A DNA stretch of 64,000 nucleotides, taken from the NCBI RefSeq assembly GCF_963678635.1, contig NC_087070.1, positions 8,344,539-8,408,538 of the forward strand, written 5' to 3'. Under the pieces are notes generated by a model that was not told where the DNA came from, did not search any database, and saw nothing but the letters and a program-made list of their open reading frames with translations. This DNA comes from Symsagittifera roscoffensis. Lineage: Eukaryota > Xenacoelomorpha > Acoela > Convolutidae. The stretch's first letter is position 1. Every line of letters starts with the position of its first letter. The position numbers were made by a program, and so were the translations under genes. Shown here one piece after another: positions 23,544 through 34,245 of the stretch.

Positions 23544-23778
23544 AAAGAAAAACCATTTTTTGTGAAAAAAATACAAGAAAAACGAAAAAAAAAAATAAGA
23601 AAAAATTTTTCGAAAAATGTTTCAAGTTCTTTAATAAGTTTCAAAAAATTTTAAAAAAACTGCAAAGAACTTGAAACATTTTTCGAAAAATTTTTTCTTA
23701 TTTTTTTTTTCGTTTTTCTTGTATTTTTTTCACAAAAAATGGTTTTTCTTTTTTAAAATTTTTTGAAACTTATTAAAG
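23544..23778. repeat. Compound inverted repeat (A-B-A'-B')
   Basis: Arm A (23544-23632, 89 bp) is the near-perfect reverse complement of A' (23664-23751). The start of the spacer, B (CTTTAATAAGTTTCAAAAAA..., 23629-23652), is the reverse complement of B' (23755-23778). The transcript could fold into a long hairpin. The interlocked order suggests template switching during replication, or an assembly or cloning artefact, rather than an insertion. Confidence 0.8.
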
Positions 23779-26410
23779 TTTCAATGTGATGGTAAGTTTC
23801 AGAAAATTTTTTCGCCGCCCGATCTTACCAAGTTCTAAGATAGTGTTTAGATTTGCCATGTTATAGATTATAAAAGTTAAAAAATCATTGTATTAACATA
23901 GGAAAAAGGTTTCCCAATGTATTAAGATAGGGAATGGTAAGGTTTCAGTGTGATGTAAGAGAATGGTGAGAAAAACGGTATTTTTTTGGATTTTGTATGG
24001 AAATGTCTAGGAGCTCGTTATGTAATTGATGAGTTTGATGTGTGGATTGTGTAATATAATTCTCAAAATAAATTCAGGCTACCGCAATGAAATTAAGTTT
24101 TTACGTTTTAATTTAAGCTATTCTAAGTTTTTAAGCCATAATAGGACTGCTCGCTCGCTTTATTTGCTCGAAATAAGATGAAAATTCAAAAATTTCAAAC
24201 CAATTTTTCTCAATAATGGGAAAATTTTTTCAACCTTTTTTGTAATAGTGCGAATCACGACTGTAAGGGCTTTAAAGTGACATATCATTCAACTCAGTCC
24301 GATGATTATTTGTGGTACCTGATTTTGCGTGGACAACAAAAAGAAGAAGAAAAAAACTAAAACACACCCGAATACAAAGTTCTTTCCCACTTTTAATGGT
24401 CGGAACGATAACCATATTTTTGATAACCATTCAAAGCAGTCGAGGAGATAGTATTAGTCAGGAGGATCTAGGATTTTCACGAGGGGGATTTTTGAACATT
24501 TTTTCATTTTTCATGCCGACCAAATTGATTTTCTGAGCTCCTTTCCGAACAAATTGGCCAAAAAAAGCGTTTTCGGGAATTTTTTAGGATTTGACCAAAA
24601 CTCTCCGCCCCCTCCTGTCTCCCTCTAAATCCGTTACCGGTACTAGCCATTAAGATATTAAAATTAGGCTCGGTCTATCAATCTGGGTAGACAAATACAA
24701 ACATATTCGTACGTTTTGAGTTTCTTTTTCAAAGCGGGTTGTGACTTGTTGCTTTAAACGTAAAATTTTCTATTATTACAGATGTTTGCCACCCACCTGG
24801 AACAATGCTAGCAAAAAATGGATTATCTGTACTCTGTGTATGTTTTTTTCTTCAAAACAGTCTTTTCTTCATTTAACTGGTTTGGGCGGAATGTTTGTAT
24901 GTTACACGATGTCCTGAGCTCAAAATAAAAAAAAATTGCCACATGCAAAAAGTTGTATTAACAGTTTTTTTCACCTGTGACGATATAACAAAAACCCAAA
25001 AATGTAAAACAGACGCTCCTAAGGTTTTTCTCTACTATGCTATTATACAAGGTCGAATTAGATTGTTCGGACCAAGTTTAGAAAACTCGAAATTTAAAAT
25101 ACCTTTATTTCAAAATTGATTAATACTAGACACAAAACAATGAAGACAAAACTTGCTTAAAATTGTATCAAAATTTCAATGGTGCAAATTGTTTTGCGAA
25201 TTTCGCGTCAAAGATTTGACCCAAAAAACCATTTTTGACTGAATTCCCCACAAAAATATATCAAAGTGAGCCTTTTATTTAGACCAACAAAATATTAGGA
25301 GGACTTAATTGTCTCAATTTTGAATAATTGAGCTTATTTTCGTTTGATATCCAGAAAAGGTCAGCTTTAATATATAAAGTATCGTTTTTTATTTAGAAAA
25401 AAGTTCTAGAGGTTTAGCCTCATGTTTTAAAGATGATAACCTTAAAATGTTGTTGGGGATAGTAAGAGGATTCATTTGATATAACTTTGTCAATAACTGA
25501 GTCGTTACATTCTGACTTAATTTCGATTGAGTAAAAAACCAACAACACTCTATATTTTATACCATATTGATTTTGTTTAAACTTCGAGCGAATTTTGTGT
25601 TCTTCGTCGTTTGGCTAAAATCAGTCCAATTTACGAAAACGAGTTTCAAATATCAAGTTTTATTCGTTTTGTCCGGATAATTTAGGTCAACACTGTACCA
25701 TAAAAATTTACTTTGCAATTACTTTTTGTTTTCTTCTGTTTAAAGTTTTAATTGCTTTGGATTTGTACTTGAATCAAAGAAACCTTTCAGAGGATAACGG
25801 AATTCAGTTGTATTTTTCTGAAAAATTTTTCATCATCATTTTTTCAGGTTTTGAAATAAATTTTTAATACTTCCGGTTTAAAGAGGACGCCTGAGACCAT
25901 AACTTTAAACCTTTCAATGGTCGCAATTAGATAATTCGTCACATGACAATTTTTTCAAAGCTTGTTGCATAGTATTTCTATGATAAAAACCAGATTGAAC
26001 GACACACTATTAAGGCATGGTTGATTGGTTGCTGTGCATTGCTAAATCAGTTGGTTCCGAATAACTTTGACATATGAACATTTGAACGTTTGGCCGTTTG
26101 ACATTTGAACCCAAGCTTGGAACCTTTCAGATAGTCGGAAGGATGCAAGCAACTTTCTTCACACGGCAGATTACTCTACAAAAAATTGGCAGACATAGTC
26201 CTGTTTTGACAAATCAGCAGTTTTGCTTGCATTTCTTAGAAAACTCGCCAATTCTTTCTTTCGAATACTTCGGAAGTTTTGATCCCCACAATAAAGCAGA
26301 TACATACGGCGAGCTAGCGAGAGGCCACTCGGAAGTATTTTTCAAATTATGACAAAATAGAACAGTCAAAGTGAGACAAAATTTTCAAGAAAATGTTGAA
26401 ATTTAAAAGC
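23779..26410. other. AT-rich intergenic DNA, no gene seen
   Basis: Short plus frames at 24312-24536, 24895-25119 and 26098-26352 carry no recognisable domain. No tandem array or terminal repeat stands out. Confidence 0.5.
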
Positions 26411-26475
26411 GCATTTGGCCGAGTGATGAAGTCATAAGTCTCAAGGTCAAAAGGTTTGAAGTTCAAATCTCGGGC
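26411..26475 (+). ncRNA. tRNA-like relic or SINE head (box A and box B)
   Basis: TGGCCGAGTGA at 26416-26426 fits the pol III box A consensus except the last base. AGTTCAAATCT at 26460-26470 fits box B with two mismatches. The spacing of about 33 bases is right, and the GGCCGAGTG run is typical of Leu/Ser-type tRNAs. The acceptor ends do not pair and no clean anticodon arm forms, so it is not a working tRNA. It could be a tRNA pseudogene or the head of a SINE. Confidence 0.4.
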
Positions 26476-26777
26476 TCGACAAAAAATTTTCGTAATTTAG
26501 TCAATATTTGAAGTTAAAAAACCCAAAAATGGGTAAACTAGGGCAAAGTTGAAATGGGTTGACTTGATTGAGCCAAAAGGGAAGAGGGTGGGAAAAGCTT
26601 GATTGCATTGATCATTTTGCCGTTTTCAAATCGGGTCTAGCTCAATTTTGAAATTTTCTGGGAAAAAGTTCAACTTACAAAAATTTATTGAAAATTATTG
26701 CTTCGCAATATCAACTTTGGAAAATAAATTGACTTTAAATTATAGTTTGATGTTGCTGCTGCACCCTTTTAGGAAAC

Positions 26778-28121
26778 TCAGAAGTTTACTTGGGTCGTAG
26801 GCCGCAACCAATTCTGAAAGGTTTTGTCAAATTTGACATAAAGAGGTTTTTTATAACGTGACACTCTTTGCCCGGCACACATTTTTTCGATCAAGATTTC
26901 AGCGTTTTTCTGTTCGTCTTGAAATTTTTCAATGAGCTTGGGAAATGATGGGTGCTTGCCATTCACGAGTTTGACGAAGTTGCTATTCCAACCTTCAACA
27001 GCATTGTTGGTTCTGGGTCGCCCGGTTATTACACGCTGATGACAACTCCAGCTGTCAACTTCAAATCTGGGGTTTTGACGAGTTCCATTTGCCGCCGAGA
27101 GCCGACCAACGTAATTGTCCTCAAAGTAATTGAAGATTGGGTGGGCTGTCTCAGGGCATGTCTTCTGAAGAGTTTCGAAAGCAGTAGAAACATCACTTAC
27201 AGGCAGGAAAGCGATACTCAGCAGCATTCGGACATGCTCTCGGAATTCCAGATCTAGTCTGTAGTTGTTTGTGTTTCCAGTAGTCTGAATGTGACGCCAG
27301 ACGCTTTGGCTCAAATGGAAATAACAGTATTGATTTTGTACAATTTTGGATACTGAATTGAACGCATTTTTGACCGCTATTTCGAAATCAATGGTGGCTC
27401 GTTCAGGGAATTCAATGTCGAAGCAGCTCAAAAGTCGAAAATACGTTTCCTCTTTCTTGTCTGGAAGCAATGCATACACAATAGGAATCAGAATTCCCTC
27501 GACTGAAGCGTGGATGGTGTATATCTGAAAGAACACACTCGGGGCCGTAGAAAAGGTGCCATCGCAGAACCAATCATCAGCGCCACTGAGAATGTCGAGT
27601 CCCGGAAGAGTGGTGAAAACCATTATTCGCTTGGTATCATTAGGTCCAGAGTCAAAATGAAGGAAACGCTCGCCGCTGTGTGTCACTTTCAGCAACTCTG
27701 GCAGTTCAAAATCAGTTAGGGAATGGGGTTCCTGCATTCTGGGCCGTTTTTCCTGTTTGACTCTATTAATTGTCCTCTGGTTGGCAGAATAGCTCGGGAT
27801 TACTGCTGCAGTCTCTCTGTTGATGTCTCTTTGTACGGAAAGAATTGTTTGACGGGGTGGCTCATCTGACACAACTGCTTTTGTTTTGAGAGCTGTCCTG
27901 AATTTTCGTTTTTCAATATCGGCTGGATCGGGAAAATTACTGTGTTCATTTATGATAGTGACGTTATCTTGGAAAGTGCGCACACGGCCATTCATTGCAT
28001 TTCGATAAACTAGCATTTCGTTGTTTTTATTTGTCATAAGAATTTCCATTGTCAACACGAACTCGAGAGCAATAACAATGAAACTATGATCTCTCGTGTC
28101 TACGTTTGGCAACATTATCAA
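26778..28121 (-). CDS. MULE-type transposase (FLYWCH-derived N-terminus)
   Basis: This intact 447-codon frame belongs to the Mutator-like element transposases, which catalyse cut-and-paste DNA transposition. The MULE DDE core is complete by motif: CDGTF with D187, T-I-D-F-E with D245, C-Y-F-H (C266, H269), and TNNAVEGWN with E376. Residues 31-85 resemble a FLYWCH zinc finger (VYR ... GRVRT ... EHSNFPDPADIEKRKFR), but the Y-W-x-C portion is missing and the terminal H-x-H is altered, so the finger looks broken. The ATG at 28121 is the first in frame. I see no flanking terminal inverted repeats, so it may be an immobile copy or a domesticated gene. It is the best-preserved coding region outside the right-hand Gypsy. 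Confidence 0.85.
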   Translation of the reverse strand: MIMLPNVDTRDHSFIVIALEFVLTMEILMTNKNNEMLVYRNAMNGRVRTFQDNVTIINEHSNFPDPADIEKRKFRTALKTKAVVSDEPPRQTILSVQRDINRETAAVIPSYSANQRTINRVKQEKRPRMQEPHSLTDFELPELLKVTHSGERFLHFDSGPNDTKRIMVFTTLPGLDILSGADDWFCDGTFSTAPSVFFQIYTIHASVEGILIPIVYALLPDKKEETYFRLLSCFDIEFPERATIDFEIAVKNAFNSVSKIVQNQYCYFHLSQSVWRHIQTTGNTNNYRLDLEFREHVRMLLSIAFLPVSDVSTAFETLQKTCPETAHPIFNYFEDNYVGRLSAANGTRQNPRFEVDSWSCHQRVITGRPRTNNAVEGWNSNFVKLVNGKHPSFPKLIEKFQDEQKNAEILIEKMCAGQRVSRYKKPLYVKFDKTFQNWLRPTTQVNF

Positions 28122-28304
28122 TCAAGATATAATTGTGTAGGTATGTGTAAATGATTTGAGTCCTGTGTTTATTTCGTCTCTAATTGGCTACGCGAAGTAA
28201 TTTCTGGTCTAAGTGCTCAGTTGCGTGGCCTTATCGATTTAATCCTTCCTATTGAGAGCTTATCAAATTAATCCGGTCATTAACTAGTGTGGCAATAGCC
28301 TGGA

Positions 28305-28420
28305 CAATTTTGGGACAATTTTGTCTGGGAACCAAATGTCTTGGACACTTTTTGCATTTTGGACTGTTTTTACCGGGACATAAATGTCTGGGACACAAAT
28401 GTCCTGACACGAGGAAAACG
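28305..28420. repeat. Short degenerate repeats of GGGACA...AATGTC
   Basis: The elements GGGACAATTTTG, AAATGTCTTGGACAC, AAATGTCTGGGACAC and AAATGTCCTGACACG follow each other at 15-50 base intervals. It lies just upstream of the MULE gene start on that gene's strand. Confidence 0.45.
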
Positions 28421-29281
28421 CTTTTGGGGTTATGGAGTTTGTCTTATAATAAAAATCTTTCCCCCCGTTAGTTCCTAAGACTAAATAAAAATTTTTTCTC
28501 TTAATCGAGAAAACTTGGTTTTTGTAAGGCCGAGAATAGCAGGACGGAATTTGTTTGCTATTCAGAAAATCGCAGGGCTAAGGTGTTGAATTGTGACGTC
28601 ATTCCAATATTTCTTTACAATTGGTTTTCAGCTCAGCTGAGCTTTTATCTCAAAGACTCTAAACTTTAATTTCACCTTTTCTGTGCACAAAAAAAACGAG
28701 TGAAATTTTTCAAAAAAATTTACTTGCTGCGAATTTGGCCGAAACATTTTGTGCTAGCTTAAAACCCAGCGTGACCTCTTGTTTGACTTTATTAGGTCTC
28801 TAAAAATGCCGAACCTGACATGTTAATGATAGATACTGGTAATCCGTCCGTTTCCGAAATCGCCTCCCAAATAAATCATAATGAAGTGTTTTTTTTGTGT
28901 TTTTCATGTTATGAGTCATTTTGTCATTTCTAAAGTTGACATCCATTGATGCCCTAAAGCTAAACGATGTTTTATTGTCCGTAGTCTCAAAGTTTTGCGG
29001 TTGATAATTTAATTCAAACTTTGATTGACACGTGACTCGTGACTTCAGACTACGAGCTACCAAGTCTCATTTGTAAAACTCGACTACTTTAAAACCGACC
29101 ATTGAAACTAAGAACTATTAATAGAAATTACAGACATAAATTCATAAAAACGTACAAATTTATCATAAAAATTTACTTACACATCTAAAGATAGAGCAGT
29201 TCTATAATTTTTAATCTTACAAAAGAAGAGAAAATTAAGCGCCCAAGTGTTTTCGCTAATATATAGCTAGCTTAAAAACCA
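28421..29281. other. Intergenic DNA, no gene seen
   Basis: A minus frame at 28800-29063 is open but has no recognisable domain. Otherwise the DNA is AT-rich and non-repetitive within the window. Confidence 0.4.
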
Positions 29282-29584
29282 TTGCCTCATTTTACAGAAT
29301 TTTTTTTTACAGTTATTTTGTTTGAACTAATATTTATTCTAACGAATTGTCTCCTCCAGGAAAGCGTCATCAAACTCAATTTGCAGTCAGCGATGCCCTT
29401 TTTGAACTGGTTTAACAATTTGAAACAGCAGTTTAATATAGGACAAGATTCCGACAACACTCCGAGTTTACGAAACGCGCCGAGCTCGACTTCAGAAACA
29501 TCAAACGGTGGACCATCTGCTCCGAATTCCAACAAGGAGCGACCAAAGAACTGGGATGATAACATCATTTGGTATGTTTACTGA
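29282..29584 (+). CDS. Candidate host exon, unknown protein
   Basis: The frame starts hydrophobic (TVILFELIFILTNCLL). From an internal ATG at about 29392 it becomes a normal polar sequence (MPFLNWFNNLKQQFNIGQDS, a Ser/Thr/Asn-rich linker, then KERPKNWDDNIIW). Possible splice acceptors precede it (TTTTTTACAG at about 29310, CTCCTCCAG at about 29360). A good donor, GTATGT, follows the W codon near 29571. Composition differs from the surrounding repeats. I cannot identify the protein and see no following exon. Confidence 0.35.
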   Translation: MPHFTEFFFTVILFELIFILTNCLLQESVIKLNLQSAMPFLNWFNNLKQQFNIGQDSDNTPSLRNAPSSTSETSNGGPSAPNSNKERPKNWDDNIIWYVY

Positions 29585-29989
29585 AGAACTTGAAACTTGA
29601 TGAAACCAAATACGGACACGAAAAACTGGAAAACAAACCAGCAAAAACAAATGCGGCGGCAAAACTAGATTAAACTATAGAATTAAAGATACAAAAGTAA
29701 AGACTATCAATAGATTATTGAAGTATAGATAATGTAGTTTTTAATTAAAAGGTGTTAGCTTTGTTTTTATCTTCTAAAAACCGGCTTTTCAAAGAGGAAG
29801 CATATTTCATGCCAAAAGACCGAATGCACGCAAGTTAGTTCAACCAATCAGATTTAAGCATAAAAAACTCCAAAAATAAGCACAAAAAGTTGTCCGTTTT
29901 GGACAGTTTAAAGGCGGTTGTCTTTCTGGGCGCGTATTTTTTTTTTGTTGAGCCAATGACTCTCACTTCCCGGGCTGAAGTGCTCGAAT
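29585..29989. other. Intergenic DNA, no gene seen
   Basis: AT-rich sequence with no recognised motif, apart from a run of nine T near 29938. Confidence 0.4.
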
Positions 29990-30262
29990 AATGATTCGAC
30001 CGAAACGGTCGAACGATTTCCGATTTCAAATTTTTTAGTCGAACGATGCCCGATTTCGACTTTTTGAGTCAAACGATGTCCGTTTCTTTGTTCGACTTTA
30101 CCGGTCATTGTTCGACTTTGCTCGACTTTGTTCGACTGCACCGGACATGTTCGATTTTGTTCGACTTTGCCGGTTTTTGTTCGTATTTATCGCACATTTT
30201 TCGAGTTTGCTCAACTTTTTCGGGAAATTTTTCGCTTTTACCGAGAGTTAATCGAACCGTCC
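29990..30262. repeat. Degenerate TTCGACTTT / CGAACGATG simple repeat
   Basis: Units of 20-35 bases recur many times: TCGAACGATKYCCGATTTC, TTGTTCGACTTTNCCGG, and GTTCGACTTTGCTCGAC. The minus frame at 29908-30141 is a by-product (KVEIGHRSTKKFEIGNRST). Related GTTCGAC/GTTTCGAC elements continue to about 30720. Origin unknown. Confidence 0.6.
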
Positions 30263-30682
30263 TAATTTACGACAAAACTCGGACATCATTTGACCATTTT
30301 TGTCAAACCATGTGTCAAAAACACCTCTGCCTGCGCAGCAGCAAATAATAATAGAAAATGCCTCAAACTTGGCAGTCGTAGGTTCGTATAGCCCGGGTTG
30401 CGGTGTTCGACTTATGTTTCGATCAACTAGACCCCAATTGGCTATGTTTCAAAGGAAAATGGCTTAGACTGTGTTCAATGAAAGCCAACTATGTTTCGAC
30501 CGACACGACCCCAAGGTTGGCTATGTTTTGAGCGACTCGACCAGAGGAAAAAGTGTTCGACAGTGTTCGACGCAAGCCAGCGTCTTTACCGGGAAATAAA
30601 GGATACTGTTTGACCCATGATTCGACTTTGTTCAGCAATTGTCTTCGTGCGACCGTCTTAGTTTGCAACGAAAATCGGACGA
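30263..30682. other. Diffuse TTCGAC-rich spacer
   Basis: It contains a 50-60 bp motif about three times (CTATGTTTCGAYC...ACCCCAA.TTGGCTATGTTT). No gene is seen. Confidence 0.4.
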
Positions 30683-32225
30683 CTCCGTTCGACCGTTTCG
30701 GTCAAATCATGAGTCGAGCATCTCAGCCCGGGTTTATTAGTTTTCAGATGCTTTTCAGATGCTTTTCGAAGAAACAGCGGAATATTCAAGCTATAGTTGG
30801 TTTTTTTATTCAGTCAAAGTAATCGTTTCTGGAAAAAATTTCAAGTGTTAAGACACATTTTACATCATTTTCCCCATTATTTTCAAAAGTCGATAAACGT
30901 AGTCATAAGCAGTCGAATCATTAATCATGATGATTTTTTTGTTGTTTTTTTTTGTCTTAAAATTTGTGTTCATAATCAAACTTAAAAATTCACGGTTGAT
31001 TTATGACTTGTTTTTAAAAATTTGTAAGTTCAGTTTCTGTCCTTTGTTAGAAGGAAGGATTCTATTGAACAGCAAAGCTGTAAAAATTACGACAAATTTC
31101 AGTAAAGGATTTTCTATTTCAATTTTCCCAGCAAAAAAAACTTTATTTTTGGACCCAGTTTTCTCAAATGACTTTGAAATTATCAAAAAAAATTGCCAAC
31201 CTTAAATTGTTCTTGAAATTTGAAAAACGATAGGGTCATGTACTTTTCTGCTTTGGTGCGTTTAATTCAAACTGTTTGTCAACTTGTAAAAATCCGGGGG
31301 TTTGAAAATTGCTGATAAGGCTATGCTCTGGACTAATTTATGCGTGCTGTATAGATTTTTTTACGATGCTGAAAACTTAACGCAAATTTTTTACTTATCA
31401 TTACGAAATTTTTGCAATTTGGTCGCATTAATTTCGTGTGATTGCCTTGATGTTTTTAGACATGATGTTAGATAATGTCCAAAGTTTATGGTGTGTTAAT
31501 TTTTTTCACCAAAAACACTCTGATAACAATTAGGGGCAGTTGGGAGAATTAGGGCTTTGCGGAACATTGGTTTTCTTTTTAGTCAATAAGTTCAAACAAT
31601 CGAGTTGTAAAAAGGAAAATTATTTTGACGTCTGGGCTATAAGATACTTAATTTTGCCGGGTTGTTATATTAGTGGTTGGTTTGTCATACATATACAGTC
31701 AACCAAGCAAAAAAAGCTTATTTTTTGAAAAAAGTTTTCTACGTTATGAGTAAATTACTTCAAGAATTATCTATTAAAAAGACTTTCTTCGTGATCATTC
31801 TTAAATTTAAATGAAAAAAATTAGAAAAAGGCCAGATAATTCCCAAAATAAATTTTTCGTTTCTTCGGGTCTTAATAACAATCCGTCAATTGCAAAATGG
31901 GGAAAATTTGTTCTCTTTTTGCAACTTTTAGATAACAGGCTTAAGTTATCAGACCAGTATATTACAGTCAAAACATAGCGTTTTGAATGGTCTGAAGATG
32001 ATAAATTTTGGTCCACGCGGTCTGAACATAAAACCACGACCTGAACTTGGGATGCATCATCAAAAATCAAATCGATTCCTGTTAATTCTGTTTAAAACAT
32101 GAAAGCCCCATGGGTTTTAGTTAGTTGTTTTCTTTTGTAGTCTTTTTGATGTGAATGCTGAAATACGTTGATTTTTAGCATCAACAGAACAATGTTTGTT
32201 GAAGTCTGAAAGGGAAAAAAACTTA

Positions 32226-33150
32226 TTGTTCCGACTTTCGATGCGAAAGTAACGGAATAATTGTGCTCGGAGTGGGTTTTTTTTCTTCACATAATTTTTG
32301 AGTTTTTAACTAACCATTTTTGACGGAATTTTTTTAAAATATCATTGAAAAAGTATCGTTGTCTTGAGCTTAAATTTGAAAAATTTGATCATTTTTTGTA
32401 AAGTTATGGGGGTTTAAAAATTGCCATTTTGACAATTTGGGACAATAAACGCGCGATATATTTCGCGCTTTTAATGCGTGAGCGTAGATTTAATATTTCT
32501 TAGAAAACGTTCTAAATCGGTTGGAGAACGCCCGTTGTTCCGGCCTTCAATGCGAAAGTAACGGAATATTTGTGCTCGGAGTGGGTTTTTTTCTTCACAC
32601 AATTTTTGAGTTTTTAACTAACCATTTTTGACAGAATTTTTTTAAAATATCATTGAAAAAGTATCGTTGTCTTGAGCTTAAATTTGAAAAATTTGATCAT
32701 TTTTTGTAAAGTTATAGGCGTTTAAAAATTGCCATTTTGACAATTTGGGACAATTAACGCGCGATATATTTCGCGCTATTAATGCGTAAGCGTAGATTTA
32801 ATCTTTCTTAGAAAACGTTCCAAAATGGTTGGAGAAAGCTCGTTGTTCCGACCTTCGATACGAAAGTAACGTAATATTTGTGCTCGGGGTTGGTTTTTTT
32901 CTTCAGACAGTTTTCGACTTTTTAACTAACCATTTTTGACGGATTTTTTTATATCGCTTAGCTTAAAAATGAGCCTAAAAAATTGAAAAGATAGTTCTTC
33001 TTTGATCATTTTTTGTAAAGTTATGGGGGTTTAAATATTGGAGTTTTGGCCAATTTGGGACAATTAACGCGCGATATTTTTCGCGCTATTGATGCCTAAG
33101 CAGAGATTTAATCCGTCTTCGATATCGTTCCAAAATGGTTTAAAAAAAAG
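32226..33150. repeat. ~310-bp satellite, three units in R1
   Basis: Units begin TTGTTCCGRCYTTCRATRCG at 32226, 32535 and 32843 (periods 309 and 308). Each holds ACTAACCATTTTTGACGGA, AAAGTTATGGGGGTTTAAA and the near-palindrome GCGCGATATATTTCGCGC. Unit 3 is the most diverged and grades into single-copy block sequence. Confidence 0.8.
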
Positions 33151-33439
33151 CTTATTTGCCATAATTGATTTGTTACAAGGAGCGAAATATATTCTTTTGT
33201 TTTTATATAGCGTGTGGGGGATGATTTTTACTATAAAAATTCAAAATTTTTTCACTGTCCTTTTTAATTTTTTTTTAATAAAAAAACGAAGTGATTTTCA
33301 CTCATATGGGTCATGATGATATTTTTTTTTCAGGTAAAAACTTTCAATGGCTTCAATAATCAAAAAAACGAAGTTATATTTATATGTTTAATTATAGAAA
33401 TATGTTTAAATAAAATTATAAAATATCAATCTTGTTATA

Positions 33440-33729
33440 TTGCCATTCTTCTGTGCCCATTCCCTTTCGTTCCATGTCCCGCCCTATTCTCAGGGTCGAG
33501 GGCAGGGTCCGGATAGATCTCTACTTCTAATATTGCATTTTGGCCTTCGGAGGACTTTTGACTCCTCCTGGTTTCAACCTTTCCGCCTGAAACTTTCTTC
33601 ACTTTGTTGTTCCGGGTCCTTGCGAACCTTTCAAAAAAAAGTTTCGCTCATTGATATTCTTTGTTTCTTTGGTATAAATTTTCTGGAGCCATCACTTAGT
33701 TTAGGTATCCTCGACTTGTCTAGACTCAT
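33440..33729 (-). pseudogene. Gypsy gag N-terminal fragment, copy 1
   Basis: It starts at an ATG at 33729 (MSLDKSRIPK, the same first residues as the intact gag at 57826). It shares S-R-K-F-I-P, K-V-E-T-R-S-Q-K and L-E-V-E with that gag. A run of 8 A (near 33630) shifts the frame between the first 30 codons and the rest. Homology stops after about 90 codons in AT-rich sequence. Confidence 0.75.
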
Positions 33730-34027
33730 TTTTGATTTATCACTTCTTACCGCTTATACACTCAATTCGTTTACTGCGGTTTTTTATTGTCTGGCTACTG
33801 ATAAAAAAAACACAAAACAAAAAAATCCGAAAGTTTCACTTAAGTAGTGACCATCTATCCTTTTAGGTTATCACAGTACAGCGTGTATACAATTTATTCA
33901 CAACATATGATTGTTGGTTATTGGATATGAAGCTAACACAGCTGATGATATCAATATATCTAAAAAATAGTGTACTCACTACCCAGTCAAGAACAATTAT
34001 TGAGGATTTAAAACCAAAAACAAAGAA

Positions 34028-34245
34028 AGGTAAAGTTATGGGGGTTTAAAGATTGCACTTTTGGCCAGTTCGGGACAATTAACGCGCGGTATATTTTGCG
34101 CTATTGACGCGTAAGCGGAGAGTTAATCCGTCTTGGAAATTGTTCCAAATTGGTTAAAAGAAGCTTATTTGCCCTAATTGGTTTGTTACAAGGAGCCAAA
34201 TCTATCCTTTTGTACTATCCTTTTGTACTTTATTTGTACTTTATA
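34028..34245. repeat. Partial satellite unit joining R1 and R2
   Basis: This is a single partial copy of the ~310-bp unit (AAAGTTATGGGGGTTTAAAG, then GCGCGGTATATTTTGCGC), more diverged than those in R1 and R2. Confidence 0.65.

Larger units (their letters stand above)
30683..34027. repeat. Duplicated block R1
   Basis: R1 starts CTCCGTTCGACCGTTTCGGT and matches 34246-37449 (R2) at high identity. In order it carries a 1.5-kb AT-rich part, three ~310-bp satellite units (R2 has two), an AT-rich part, a minus-strand gag fragment and a piece of Gypsy leader ending GGATTTAAAAC. R2 has about 190 bases (35526-35715) that R1 lacks. The small frames in its first part (30797-31205) are repeated in R2 but have no family signature and look non-coding. 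Confidence 0.8.

Noticed and set aside
26952-27719. Plus-strand open frames inside the MULE gene
   Set aside because: Antisense shadows of the intact minus-strand transposase.
28305-28420. Possible terminal inverted repeat of the MULE
   Set aside because: The short GGGACA/AATGTC units are direct repeats, and no complement was found on the other side of the gene.
30797-31205. Frames duplicated between R1 and R2 (FSQSNRFWKKFQVL...)
   Set aside because: Extreme Phe/Lys/Ile/Leu bias from AT-rich DNA, present in both copies only through block duplication.
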